Positions 25,626 to 33,836 of a stretch of DNA of 56,946 nt are shown here, piece by piece. The DNA lies in NCBI GenBank assembly GCA_028708425.1, contig JAQVYY010000017.1, forward strand, positions 1 through 56,946, given 5' to 3'. Numbering within the stretch: the first letter of the stretch is position 1; each line of letters opens with the position of its first letter. The stretch is from Bacteroidales bacterium. GTDB lineage: Bacteria > Bacteroidota > Bacteroidia > Bacteroidales > Tenuifilaceae. The position numbers and the translations under genes were made by a program. A model generated the notes under the pieces. The model did no database searches. It was not told the DNA's origin and saw nothing but the letters and a program-made list of their open reading frames with translations.

Positions 25626-25668
25626 AACAAAGCAATTGCTAACCACTAGTAGTTGCTTTGTTGTTTTA
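25626..25668 (+). terminator. Terminator of the HPt-STAS operon
   Basis: A perfect 10-bp AACAAAGCAA / TTGCTTTGTT stem followed by GTTTTAC. It overlaps the region just before the next gene's start. Confidence 0.75.
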
Positions 25669-25678
25669 CAAGCATCCC

Positions 25679-26353
25679 ATGCAAATAAAACGCATGATAT
25701 TAATTGCAGCCATTGGTTTACTCTCAAGCTGCTCACCGGTAAGTAGGTTAACCTACGACAAGTACAAGGAAGAAAAAACCATGCTACTGAAGGAACGGGT
25801 TAAAGCCTACCCTAGCGAAAGTAGATGGAGAGTTTTTCGAAAACCCTTTTCGAGAGTTAACATGGAGTTTTTTGTTAGCATGCCAAAGGGTGGGGACACA
25901 ACATTATCGCTTAATATAGACTACAACTACAGATTGAAATTTGACACACCCGACTCAACTGTATATTTAGATGTTGGTAACACCATTTTCAAGCTCACTG
26001 CAAAGAAGCAAGAAGCAAAGCAGTATATTCAGTCGGAATCATCGCTAACAACCGAAACCAATGAAACCAGCAAAACGGTTAATGATGAAGAGGGTAAGCC
26101 AGAAACAACCACGGTTGTTACCACACAAAACACTTCGTCCAACTATACCAACACCTACGAAATGTTCAGACAATCGTTTACTTTGCCCCACCATATAGTT
26201 GAACCTATATCAAATGCACAACACCTTACCTGTAGAATGTACTTTGGAAATAAAGCCATAGATATAAAACCCAACTTCAGAGAAAAAAGAAAAATCAGAT
26301 TGTTTTTCAGTAAAGTTTTACGAGCACAACAGCACGCTACCACCACTCCCTAA
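25679..26353 (+). CDS. Lipoprotein of unknown function
   Basis: 224 residues from MQIKRMILIAAIGLLSSCSP, lipobox Cys18. The mature protein has beta-rich segments (VNMEFFVSMPKGGDTTLSLN) and a low-complexity Thr/Asn-rich central linker (SLTTETNETSKTVNDEEGKP). No catalytic motif is visible and I do not recognise the family. It may form part of an envelope complex, but nothing nearby says which. The ATG gives a good signal peptide, unlike the longer reading. Confidence 0.75.
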   Translation: MQIKRMILIAAIGLLSSCSPVSRLTYDKYKEEKTMLLKERVKAYPSESRWRVFRKPFSRVNMEFFVSMPKGGDTTLSLNIDYNYRLKFDTPDSTVYLDVGNTIFKLTAKKQEAKQYIQSESSLTTETNETSKTVNDEEGKPETTTVVTTQNTSSNYTNTYEMFRQSFTLPHHIVEPISNAQHLTCRMYFGNKAIDIKPNFREKRKIRLFFSKVLRAQQHATTTP

Positions 26354-26670
26354 AAAAAGGTTGCCCAGATTCGAGTTGAATCTGGGACTAAGTTTGGTTG
26401 GACAAACATGCTTGGCTGACATTGTAAGAACCTGGGCAACCCGACTGCTGGTGTTTGCAGTCAATATGTAAATCGTGTTGTTGGGGAACACTTGATACTG
26501 TTACGTATAAAAACTGTGCCAAAAATAGTACCAAAGGGTAACATTCTGATAACCTGAATAGTAAGCCAAACCCACCTACGGTTCTCTTTAATTGTTTACA
26601 TGTATAGTGAATATTGAATCCCCACTTTGGGGAAGCTACTGAACACTTTGGCACCCGATTTTTTTTAAAA
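26354..26670. ncRNA. Candidate structured RNA / dense hairpin array, strand unknown
   Basis: There is no convincing gene for 686 bp here, but many exact inverted repeats lie between 26354 and 26670. GGTTGCCCAG (26359-26368) pairs with CTGGGCAACC (26432-26441), while its CCCAG can instead form CCCAGATTC/GAATCTGGG (26364-26386): two exclusive folds. Further stems: GACTGC/GCAGTC (26443-26462), GTGTT/AACAC (26475-26491), GTGCCAAA/TTTGGCAC (26516-26654), TCCCCA/TGGGGA (26619-26633). The block ends in T8 on the plus strand (26659-26666). On the minus strand it ends in T7 right after the CCCAGATTC hairpin and CAACC. It does not match tmRNA, RNase P or SRP RNA motifs that I know. Confidence 0.4.
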
Positions 26671-26883
26671 GCAACCAATTGGTAATTGTTGATATTAAAT
26701 TTAAAGTCGAGCGGTAACCCATATCAAATTCACAGAACAGCTTTGATTTGCCTATGCTATTGTGCCTCCACCTCTGTTTAATCAGCCACAGGAACGCTAG
26801 GCATTCGTCATATAAATCCATATAAACATTGGAATTATAAAAAGGAATAGGGCTAAACCTTTTCTTTAAACCAGCTAATCGCA

Positions 26884-26920
26884 TTAACCCCCAATTATTC
26901 AGATGAGTAATGCGGGTTAA
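26884..26920 (+). repeat. Ends-only copy of the repeat (37 bp)
   Basis: TTAACCCCCAATTATTCA then GATGAGTAATGCGGGTTAA: only the left terminus and the right terminus, joined. Both outer TTAA are kept. It lies 120 bp upstream of the 27040 gene. Confidence 0.7.
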
Positions 26921-27039
26921 AATATTTACACTATGATATTTGGATTAAAATTTGTAATTTTAGATTATAATCAACCTTAATTCATCAACCAGTAAAATGA
27001 GCCAACCATCTGTATCTTTAAAACAAAAAAATTAGGCAG

Positions 27040-28200
27040 ATGAAAAAAACGCTAAAATTTATTGCATACCCATTAGCATTGCTGTTGTTGCTAATGGGTA
27101 TACTGCATGTAATTTGGTTAGTACAGCCCAAGCACACGCTTAACCTGTACATACAGGACAAATCGGTTACAGCATTAGACCGACCCGAGCATAAATCGTT
27201 GGTATGGATTTTAAACCATAAAAGGATAACCAAACCGAACGAGAAAATGTACTCGAACACCAAAGATTACTTTGGCTTTCACCCCATAGATATTGAGGAT
27301 AACACATTTAACCTTAGAAATATCAGAATAAACGAGATTGACAGCTTCGCAAAGTATTACGATGTAGCATACCTAACCGATTGTTACGGAGTGCATTCTT
27401 TTGAATGGTACAAAGGAAAAACACAACCTATTCGGTCGCAAAAGGTATACGGCGGGTTAAATCAAAACGATTACCTTTTTATTAAGAGTATGCTCGAAAA
27501 GGGAAAACTCGTAATTGGCGAATACAATATGCTAAACGCCCCCACCAATGCATTGGTAAGAACTAAAACAGAAAGCTTACTAAACATAACCTGGCACGGC
27601 TGGACGGGCAAATACTTCTCAACACTAAACACTAACAGATCCAATGGGCCGGCAGAATGGATAAAAAATCTATACGAATCGCAACATTTTAACGAATGGC
27701 CAGCCAACAAAGGAGGCATAATAATATTAAGCAACGATGGGCAAATTGAATTACTAGCTAAGGACGAACATCTTAACACATGCTTACCTACAATAGAAAC
27801 AGAGCATAACATAGCCAGCCAGCTGGGGGTAAACAGCAAGGTTCCGTTTGACCATTGGTTTGAATTTATTTCGGCAGGGAGCAACAGCATCGTTGCTAAC
27901 CTAAACATTGATGTAAATGAGAAGGGATTAGCTAAACTCAAAAAACTTGGTTTAACTCCTTTTACACCGGCAGTTATTAAGGGTTCGGAGGGAAACAACT
28001 TTTACTATTTTTGTGGTGATTTTGCCGACAACCCAGCATCGCTTTGGACTGCCAAGCTATGGGGTGGGCAATGGCTTAACAAGATGATATACTACAAAAA
28101 AAATTATGCTAGAATGAAATTTTTTAACGATTTTTACGCCCCACTAATAGAGGGTATACTATTTGAGCAAGCAATTAGCCACAATTATTCTTCCGAGTAA
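27040..28200 (+). CDS. Membrane-anchored protein of unknown function; stop codon inside a repeat
   Basis: 386 residues. One N-terminal span (FIAYPLALLLLLMGILHVIWLV) anchors a long extracytoplasmic part with many aromatic residues (YYDVAYLTDCYGVHSFEWYKG, NITWHGWTGKYFSTLN). I do not recognise the family; the mention of a WHGWTGKY segment and conserved Asp/Glu does not define an enzyme. The last seven codons (SHNYSSE) and the TAA are the left end of repeat copy 8, so the native C terminus has been replaced or extended by the repeat. The next gene on the strand starts 210 bp on. Confidence 0.75.
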   Translation: MKKTLKFIAYPLALLLLLMGILHVIWLVQPKHTLNLYIQDKSVTALDRPEHKSLVWILNHKRITKPNEKMYSNTKDYFGFHPIDIEDNTFNLRNIRINEIDSFAKYYDVAYLTDCYGVHSFEWYKGKTQPIRSQKVYGGLNQNDYLFIKSMLEKGKLVIGEYNMLNAPTNALVRTKTESLLNITWHGWTGKYFSTLNTNRSNGPAEWIKNLYESQHFNEWPANKGGIIILSNDGQIELLAKDEHLNTCLPTIETEHNIASQLGVNSKVPFDHWFEFISAGSNSIVANLNIDVNEKGLAKLKKLGLTPFTPAVIKGSEGNNFYYFCGDFADNPASLWTAKLWGGQWLNKMIYYKKNYARMKFFNDFYAPLIEGILFEQAISHNYSSE

Positions 28201-28324
28201 TTGCTGTCGCCGACAGCGACCAAGTTACACAACCAATTTTGTTGCCCAAAATTGGGCTCAACTAGGTCGGAGTAACCCGCATTTGCATTCATCAATAACA
28301 AATTTGATAAATAATGCGAATTAG
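28175..28324 (+). repeat. Full-length copy 8 of the 150-bp repeat, overlapping a CDS end
   Basis: Runs from TTAGCCACAATTATTC to GCGAATTAG, with the CCGACAGCGAC core and CCAATTTTG/CCAAAATTGG hairpin. Its first 26 bases are the 3' end of the 27040 gene, including the stop. Both ends carry TTAG instead of TTAA. Confidence 0.92.
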
Positions 28325-28409
28325 GCTGTAACTGAGATACAATTAAAGACTAGGAGTAAAAACAACGAGCAAAGCATATTTTTATATTACCTCGCACAAA
28401 AGTAACCAT

Positions 28410-29240
28410 ATGGAGCTGAAAATTGACAAGGCAGAAAAATTGTATCTGCATAACACCACCCTAAAAACTGTATCGGACACAAAAATTATAGTACCAGAAA
28501 ACGCAAATGTTTTTTATGAGGTAATACGGATAACCCAGGGCACACCCCTGTTTTTCGACCTACACATCAACAGATTACAACAATCGCTTACGCTCTCGAA
28601 CCAGCCCAAGGTAAACGATACAAACCTAAAAAAAGGTATAAAAGAATTGCTAAAGGCAAACTACGTTGGGGATAAAAATTTGAAGATTGCAGTGTTTTTC
28701 AGCAATCAGCAACCTGAAGTATACGCTTTTTTTATCCCTAGCCACTACCCGCAAGCACAGGCTTATACAAACGGTGTAAAAGTTAAGCTTTTGTCGATTG
28801 AAAGACCCCGACCAAACGTAAAACTCGAAAACCCAACACTGCGGCAATCGGCAGATAGTATAATAAGCCAATCGGAAGCTTACGAAACGTTACTGGTAAA
28901 CGAAAAGGGTTACATTACGGAGGGTAGCCGGTCCAACTTTTTTGCAATTATCGACAACAAAATAGTTACCCCGCCAGCTGGCGATGTGCTAGAGGGCATT
29001 ACCCGAAAAATGGTTATTCGCCTGGCAAAAACCAACCACCTGCCAATTGAAGAAAGAGCAATTCACACAACCGAGATAAGCCTCATGAGCGGAGCATTCA
29101 TTACTGGCACATCGCCAAAGGTTTTGCCCATATCCCAAATTGAAGAACATGTACTTTACCCAATACCCAACTTAATTACGCAGCTGCTAATGCTATATGA
29201 CGAATTAACGCTAACAACATTACAAAATGAGCAGGAATAG
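28410..29240 (+). CDS. Class IV (fold-type IV) PLP aminotransferase / aminodeoxychorismate lyase-like
   Basis: 276 residues of the BCAT/D-amino-acid transaminase/ADC lyase fold: FYEVIRITQGTPLFFDLHINRL at the N terminus, TLLVNEKGYITEGSRSNFFAI and VLEGITRKMVIRL in the PLP domain, and FITGTSPKVLPI near the end. The PLP Lys is probably K138 (PNVKLEN), 33 residues before the conserved Glu of ITEGSRSN; the spacing fits, although the sequence after it is unusual. Substrate is not predictable. It may be the ADC lyase of folate synthesis, but no pab genes are near. Confidence 0.8.
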   Translation: MELKIDKAEKLYLHNTTLKTVSDTKIIVPENANVFYEVIRITQGTPLFFDLHINRLQQSLTLSNQPKVNDTNLKKGIKELLKANYVGDKNLKIAVFFSNQQPEVYAFFIPSHYPQAQAYTNGVKVKLLSIERPRPNVKLENPTLRQSADSIISQSEAYETLLVNEKGYITEGSRSNFFAIIDNKIVTPPAGDVLEGITRKMVIRLAKTNHLPIEERAIHTTEISLMSGAFITGTSPKVLPISQIEEHVLYPIPNLITQLLMLYDELTLTTLQNEQE

Positions 29241-29244
29241 TTGC

Positions 29245-29252
29245 TATATTTG
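29245..29252 (+). promoter_or_regulatory. -7 box (TATATTTG) of the HEXXH lipoprotein gene
   Basis: A perfect TAnnTTTG box just past the stop codon of the aminotransferase gene, 32 bp before the next ATG. The two genes are separate transcription units. Confidence 0.6.
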
Positions 29253-29284
29253 TACAACCAGTAACCTTTAAATACTTTGTAACT

Positions 29285-31333
29285 ATGAAACGATTTACTA
29301 TTTTCCTAACCATTCCTATTTTATTAGCCATGACAAACTGCACCCCACAGGGTAAGGCTCCCGAGAGCAGTCCAATTTCGAAACAGGAAATTGAGCAAAC
29401 AATAGAGAAACTTACTAATCAGCATGGAGCTGACCACAACTTTAGAGTTGAACGAGGGGTTAACCAGGTAGCTAGCCTCTGGCGAAAAACCGATGGAACA
29501 AACCAAGAATTTATGGCGTTTTGCGAGGACAAATTTATAGCCAACCCCAACGATTTGGAAATCCTTTTCGGTAAGTTATCCTATGCCTTTGAGGTGCTTA
29601 ACGGCAACCTACTGAGAATTAGCAAAGACCTTATGCGCCCGTTACACCTCGAAATGGGCCCAATAACCCCCATCGATATGATGTTTGGCGGCTTTAGCGT
29701 ATCGGCACACCTATCGGAAGATTTATACACAAGTAAAATTGCCTTTGTAACCGCGCTAAACTTCCCCTTTTACAGCCTTAATGAGAAAACCGAGTTAGGT
29801 CCAGAATGGACACGCAAACAATGGGCGTATGCCCGTGTGGGCGATATGTTTACATCACGAGTACCTGCAGAACTTCAGCAGCAGTACTCCAAGGTAAGCA
29901 CCGATGCCGATGCGTACATTGATAATTACAATGTGTACATGGGAAACCTTAGGGACGAGAACAATGAGCAGCTTTTCCCAGACGATATGAAACTTATTAC
30001 CCACTGGGGACTTCGCGATGAAATAAAATCGCAATATGCCAACGCTACCGACGGATTAGTTAAGCAAGAAATGATTTATAAGGTTATGCAACGCATAATT
30101 GACCAATCGATACCAGAACCCGTAATTAATAGCAACGAGTATACCTGGAAACCCATTTCGAACGAGGTTGAAAAAGATGGCGAAAAGATTAATGCAAATG
30201 CCGAGCCCAACACACGGTACAAGCAAACCATTAACCTTTTTAATGCCATACACCAAATGGATGCTTTCTACCCAAATATGCCAACCTTTATTCAGCGCAG
30301 GTTTGAAGATACTTACGAAATACCAGTTGAGGATGTGGAAGACCTATTTATAAAGGTTGCCTCATCGGAAGAAGTGCGTGAGGTGGGCAAACTTATAAGC
30401 CAAAGGCTTGGCAGACCCCTTAAACCCTTCGATATTTGGTACGATGGGTTTAAATCGCGCAGTAGCATATCGGCCGAGGTACTTGATAATGCAGTAAAAA
30501 AACGCTTCGGATCCGCAGAGGCATACCAGGCCGAAATACCAAACATACTCATGTCGCTGGGTTGGAGTAAAGAGAAAGCGAATTTCTTCGCCTCTAAAAT
30601 TAGGGTTGAAGCCAGTAGAGGCGCAGGGCATGCGTGGGGTGCCGAGGGGCGTAACGACTTTGCCCTTTTACGAACCCGCATTGGCGAAAACGGCATGGAT
30701 TACAAAGGTTTTAACATTGCAATGCACGAGTTTGGGCACACGGTTGAGCAAACCATTACCCTGCACGATGTTGACCACTACATGCTTCACGGGGTCCCCA
30801 ACACGGCATTTACCGAAGCGCTGGCCTTCGTGTTTCAAAAACGCGACCTGGATGTGCTAGGTATAAAAGATAGTAATACGGAAAAAGAGCACCTATTGGC
30901 CCTGGATAATATATGGCAATGCTACGAAATTATGGGTGTTTCGCTGGTTGATATCAACCTATGGAGGTGGCTGTACGAGAATCCGAATGCTACCCCCGAG
31001 CAGCTTAAAGCCGCCACCATTACCATTGCCAAAGATGTGTGGAATAAATACTACGCCGATGTGTTTGGCTCAACAGACGAGCCCATTTTGGCTGTTTACA
31101 GCCATATGATAAGCAATCCGCTATACCTTTCGGCTTACCCCATTGGACATCTTATTCAGTTTCAGCTAGAGCAACACATAGCCGATAAGCACTTTGCCAA
31201 TGAAGTTCAGAGGATATTTGAGCAGGGTAAACTAATTCCTCAAATTTGGATGAAAGGGGCCGTTGGTTCGCCACTATCAATTGAACCCACGCTAACCGCC
31301 GCACAAAAAGCGTTAGAGGCTTTTAATAAGTAG
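29285..31333 (+). CDS. HEXXH zinc metallopeptidase lipoprotein (M3-like gluzincin)
   Basis: 682 residues with a lipobox Cys19 (AMTNCTP). The zinc-binding motif is H481-E-F-G-H485 in NIAMHEFGHTVEQT, and the third ligand is probably E511 in AFTEALAFVFQ, the spacing of M3/oligopeptidase-type gluzincins. The rest is mostly helical, again as in M3 enzymes, with a GWSKEKANFFASKIRVEASRG segment before the site. No specific peptidase is named because overall similarity to known M3 members is not evident. It lies in the envelope and likely degrades peptides. It has its own promoter and a strong terminator. Confidence 0.8.
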   Translation: MKRFTIFLTIPILLAMTNCTPQGKAPESSPISKQEIEQTIEKLTNQHGADHNFRVERGVNQVASLWRKTDGTNQEFMAFCEDKFIANPNDLEILFGKLSYAFEVLNGNLLRISKDLMRPLHLEMGPITPIDMMFGGFSVSAHLSEDLYTSKIAFVTALNFPFYSLNEKTELGPEWTRKQWAYARVGDMFTSRVPAELQQQYSKVSTDADAYIDNYNVYMGNLRDENNEQLFPDDMKLITHWGLRDEIKSQYANATDGLVKQEMIYKVMQRIIDQSIPEPVINSNEYTWKPISNEVEKDGEKINANAEPNTRYKQTINLFNAIHQMDAFYPNMPTFIQRRFEDTYEIPVEDVEDLFIKVASSEEVREVGKLISQRLGRPLKPFDIWYDGFKSRSSISAEVLDNAVKKRFGSAEAYQAEIPNILMSLGWSKEKANFFASKIRVEASRGAGHAWGAEGRNDFALLRTRIGENGMDYKGFNIAMHEFGHTVEQTITLHDVDHYMLHGVPNTAFTEALAFVFQKRDLDVLGIKDSNTEKEHLLALDNIWQCYEIMGVSLVDINLWRWLYENPNATPEQLKAATITIAKDVWNKYYADVFGSTDEPILAVYSHMISNPLYLSAYPIGHLIQFQLEQHIADKHFANEVQRIFEQGKLIPQIWMKGAVGSPLSIEPTLTAAQKALEAFNK

Positions 31334-31369
31334 ACTCTTAGCGGCTTTTGGCAAAAAATATATAAAACA

Positions 31370-31414
31370 GGGCTGAGCTGTTTGAGACTCTCTCTCAACC
31401 AGCTCAGCCTTTAT
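31370..31414 (+). terminator. Terminator of the HEXXH lipoprotein gene
   Basis: GGCTGAGCTG / CAGCTCAGCC, extended inward by TTGAGA/TCTCAA, with a T-containing tail (TTTATAG). It is the longest stem in this part of the window. Confidence 0.8.
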
Positions 31415-31432
31415 AGTAAAAGATAAACCGCA

Positions 31433-32125
31433 ATGCAATTCACCTTCGTACTTGTAAAACCAGGCGTTCCCGAAAATGTGGGAGCAGCAGCCAGAGCCAT
31501 AAAAACCATGGGGTTTAAGGATTTTAGATTGGTTAACCCATGTAACTACAAATGCGTTAAGGCGCAAATGCTTGCCCACGGATCGCACGATATTCTGGAT
31601 GGAGCCAAAGTTTTCAATTCCCTTTCGGAAGCATTGGCTGACATTGATTTTTCGGTGGCCACATCGGCAAAGCAACGCTGGGTAAAAAAGGATGTGGTGT
31701 TGAGCCACGAACTAAAATCGTTTCTTGCCAAAAAGAAGAACACCGTAAAATCGGTAGCAATAGTATTTGGTGGCGAGGAGTCAGGTCTATCGAACAGCGA
31801 TATGATCCTTTGCGATGCGGTAGCCGCCATTCCGCTGCCCCAACCCTACCCCTCGCTAAACCTAGCACAAGCAGTAATGGTTTTTGCATACTCTCTGATG
31901 GATTTCGAAGTAGCCAAACCCGAAAAACCTGCCGCTGCGAAAGAGAATAACGGTTACAAACCGTTAAAAAGTAGAGTTGTGGAAATTCTAAATACCATTG
32001 GGATAACCTCCTCGTCATTAATTCATGGTCGGGTACTTGAGCGCCTAAGCCAAATTACCGATGATGATGTGAACCTACTACACTCGGTATCAGCTGCGGT
32101 GATAGAAAGGTTGGAAGAGAAGTGA
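31433..32125 (+). CDS. SPOUT-family tRNA/rRNA 2'-O-methyltransferase (TrmJ/TrmH-like)
   Basis: 230 residues. The N-terminal TFVLVKPGVPENVGAAARAIKTMGF and the knotted C-terminal SAM site VAIVFGGEESGLSNSDM and AAIPLPQPYPSLNLAQAVMVFAYSL are typical of TrmJ, which methylates position 32 of some tRNAs in E. coli. The C-terminal 60 residues (SRVVEILNTIGITSSSLIHGRVLERL) are a helical extension, as in TrmJ. The exact RNA target is not proven. It is a single gene just after a terminator. Confidence 0.85.
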   Translation: MQFTFVLVKPGVPENVGAAARAIKTMGFKDFRLVNPCNYKCVKAQMLAHGSHDILDGAKVFNSLSEALADIDFSVATSAKQRWVKKDVVLSHELKSFLAKKKNTVKSVAIVFGGEESGLSNSDMILCDAVAAIPLPQPYPSLNLAQAVMVFAYSLMDFEVAKPEKPAAAKENNGYKPLKSRVVEILNTIGITSSSLIHGRVLERLSQITDDDVNLLHSVSAAVIERLEEK

Positions 32126-32206
32126 TGATGTGATGATATGCTGATTTGTTGATGAGATGATGAGATGATGAGATAGAGGTTGAGGTTGAGGTTGAGGTTG
32201 AGATAG
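32124..32206 (+). repeat. Short tandem repeats after the TrmJ-like gene
   Basis: A GATGAGAT-type run (three to four units) is followed by a GAGGTT hexamer repeated four times. This is simple sequence, prone to slippage; it begins at the stop codon and carries no gene. Confidence 0.8.
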
Positions 32207-32308
32207 TTGCGGGTTACGGGTTTGTAAACTCGAATGTACTTTGCGAAACACCAGCGGCCAAAAGCCAAAAGCTAACAGCCAACAGCTATATACAAAATTG
32301 GGGTTATA

Positions 32309-32330
32309 ATGACAGGGCTACGCCCCTTTT
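32309..32330 (+). repeat. Solo REP of the RAYT-associated type
   Basis: ATGACAGGGCTACGCCCCTTT is the same palindrome and flanks as the REP at 2401-2425 beside the transposase, 29 kb away. It shows that this REP family has spread beyond its transposase. Confidence 0.75.
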
Positions 32331-32410
32331 CTATTTGTCTAGCTTTGGAGTCGTTTTGGTTTTAAATACCGACAAAGCCTGAGCCAAACGGGATAATACA
32401 ATTATCAAAA

Positions 32411-32447
32411 TAAATTCCCCGTTGCCAAGCTGGGGTAACGGGGAATT
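32411..32447 (-). terminator. Terminator of the second ECF sigma operon
   Basis: A perfect 11-bp AATTCCCCGTT / AACGGGGAATT stem, 30 bp past the stop of the membrane-protein gene, followed on the minus strand by TTATTTTG. Confidence 0.75.
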
Positions 32448-32476
32448 ATCATTACTCAGATTAATCTTTACTAGTT

Positions 32477-33004
32477 CTACCCCTCTATTTCGCAAATTAA
32501 TTTCATGGCTTCATCGAATAAAGGCTTATATCGTATCCACCAAATTATCAAACCAATAATTACACATAAAACAATAACACCCAAATACAATGGAAACATA
32601 CGAACCGATGAGGAAACAAGGTAATCACCAACAGCTAATAGAAATGCTCCAAACAAAACCCATAACGCTTTTAATTTAAATGGTTGGTATCTGTAGGCAG
32701 CTTTCTTTAGCATAACAAGAGTCGATTGCGAATAATCAACAAATTTGAAATCTTTATAAAAATTCATAATAAGTAAGACAAATATTAGCAGTCCAAACAA
32801 TTTACATATACTACCAATAATATCCACAATAGGAGTTTTATCATCAAAATCAACTAGCATAATTAAAAGGTAAAGTGATAATAAAAACAACATAATTATT
32901 CGCTCTCTTTTGTATAAACGAGCATATCGATTGTCCTGTTTTTTCAATCGGTTAGTAAACTCATTAAGGTTTACACTATCCATTAGTTCGCTATTTTGTT
33001 TCAT
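32477..33004 (-). CDS. Four-span membrane partner of the second ECF sigma factor
   Basis: 175 residues: a soluble N-terminal part of about 36 residues with a coiled-coil look (MKQNSELMDSVNLNEFTNRL), then four membrane spans in pairs (IIMLFLLSLYLLIML, LFGLLIFVLLIMNF, LWVLFGAFLLAVGDYLV, LYLGVIVLCVIIGLIIWWI). It overlaps the sigma gene by 14 bp, so the two are co-translated. An anti-sigma role is inferred from that position. There is no zinc motif. Its terminator follows. Confidence 0.7.
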   Translation of the reverse strand: MKQNSELMDSVNLNEFTNRLKKQDNRYARLYKRERIIMLFLLSLYLLIMLVDFDDKTPIVDIIGSICKLFGLLIFVLLIMNFYKDFKFVDYSQSTLVMLKKAAYRYQPFKLKALWVLFGAFLLAVGDYLVSSSVRMFPLYLGVIVLCVIIGLIIWWIRYKPLFDEAMKLICEIEG

Positions 33005-33512
33005 TTCTACCTCCTATTAGTTTTGATTGCAATTGTGTTTTAATACGATGAATTTTTACCTTAACATTGGGTTCGGTAATGCCAATTACATCGGCAATTT
33101 CTTTCATGGTTAAGCCCTCAAGCATTAACGATATTAAAGTCTTGTCGATTACTGACAGCATATTCAGCTCATTCTGAAGGATTTCGAACTGTTTATCCTT
33201 TAGCTGTTTATCCTCAACACCCTCATCGGCATAAACTGAACTTAGATTTTGCGTATCGGCATTAACCATTAGCTTCATATGCTTATATGCTTTACCTGTG
33301 TAGGTAAGTGCAGTGTTTACAGCAATGCGATATATCCAGGTGCTCATGGCGGAATCTCCCCGAAAATTATCAAGGCTTTTCCATATATTAATCAGCACCT
33401 CCTGGCACATATCTTTTTGATCGTGCTCATTTGAGTTGTAGTAGCCACAAATGCGTTTTATTCGCCCCTCGTTATCAGCTACAATTCGATTAAAGTCGTC
33501 TTCCTTTTTCAA
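32991..33512 (-). CDS. ECF-family RNA polymerase sigma factor
   Basis: 173 residues. Region 2: NEHDQKDMCQEVLINIWKSLDNF and AMSTWIYRIAVNTALTY. Region 4: LEGLTMKEIADVIGITEPNVKVKIHRIKTQL, a clear helix-turn-helix. It is distinct from the sigma factor at 5355. It is transcribed from a divergent gap of 324 bp shared with the NlpC/P60 gene, and overlaps its membrane partner. The AATATTTG box just upstream on the minus strand is one base off TAnnTTTG. Confidence 0.92.
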   Translation of the reverse strand: MKKEDDFNRIVADNEGRIKRICGYYNSNEHDQKDMCQEVLINIWKSLDNFRGDSAMSTWIYRIAVNTALTYTGKAYKHMKLMVNADTQNLSSVYADEGVEDKQLKDKQFEILQNELNMLSVIDKTLISLMLEGLTMKEIADVIGITEPNVKVKIHRIKTQLQSKLIGGRNETK

Positions 33513-33836
33513 CGCTACAAATATTTTTGATTACTAATTAGTATGTAACCCTAACGGAAAGTTACATTTATTTACAGAGTTTTTTAAAAAATAGTCTAAA
33601 TCAACAACTAGTAATTACTAAACGGCGCAAGATACTATTTTTAGGAGTTCTATGATACAGGCATTTAGAATAGGGTTAACTAAAAGAATGATATTACTAT
33701 ATATTTTTGCGTGTAAACAATAAATTAGGATTATCTCTATTTTTTGCTTGCAAATAAGTATGAAGAATCCGTTTTTCGGCATATTTTTTAAAAAATCGGT
33801 TAAAAAATAATACATTTACAAAAAAGATGGTTTGAG
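33513..33836. other. Divergent intergenic region
   Basis: 324 bp between two divergent starts, very AT-rich, with no ORF worth calling. It must hold both promoters. On the minus side GTTAGGGTTAC, an ACTAATTAGT palindrome and AATATTTG lie just before the sigma gene; on the plus side a TACATTTA box (one mismatch) lies about 25 bp before the NlpC/P60 start. Confidence 0.5.

Noticed and set aside
26504-26523. TTTGGCACAG… on the minus strand resembling a sigma-54 -24 element
   Set aside because: The -12 part reads TTATA instead of TTGCA, missing the essential GC, and no gene follows. The TTTGGCAC is better explained as one arm of an 8-bp stem.
26388-26678. 96-codon ORF on the minus strand
   Set aside because: Composition is not protein-like and it lies entirely in the hairpin-rich block.
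26636-26884. 82-codon ORF on the minus strand
   Set aside because: No recognisable domain, and it runs into the structured block and out of an ends-only repeat copy; no promoter box at its start. Possible but unsupported.
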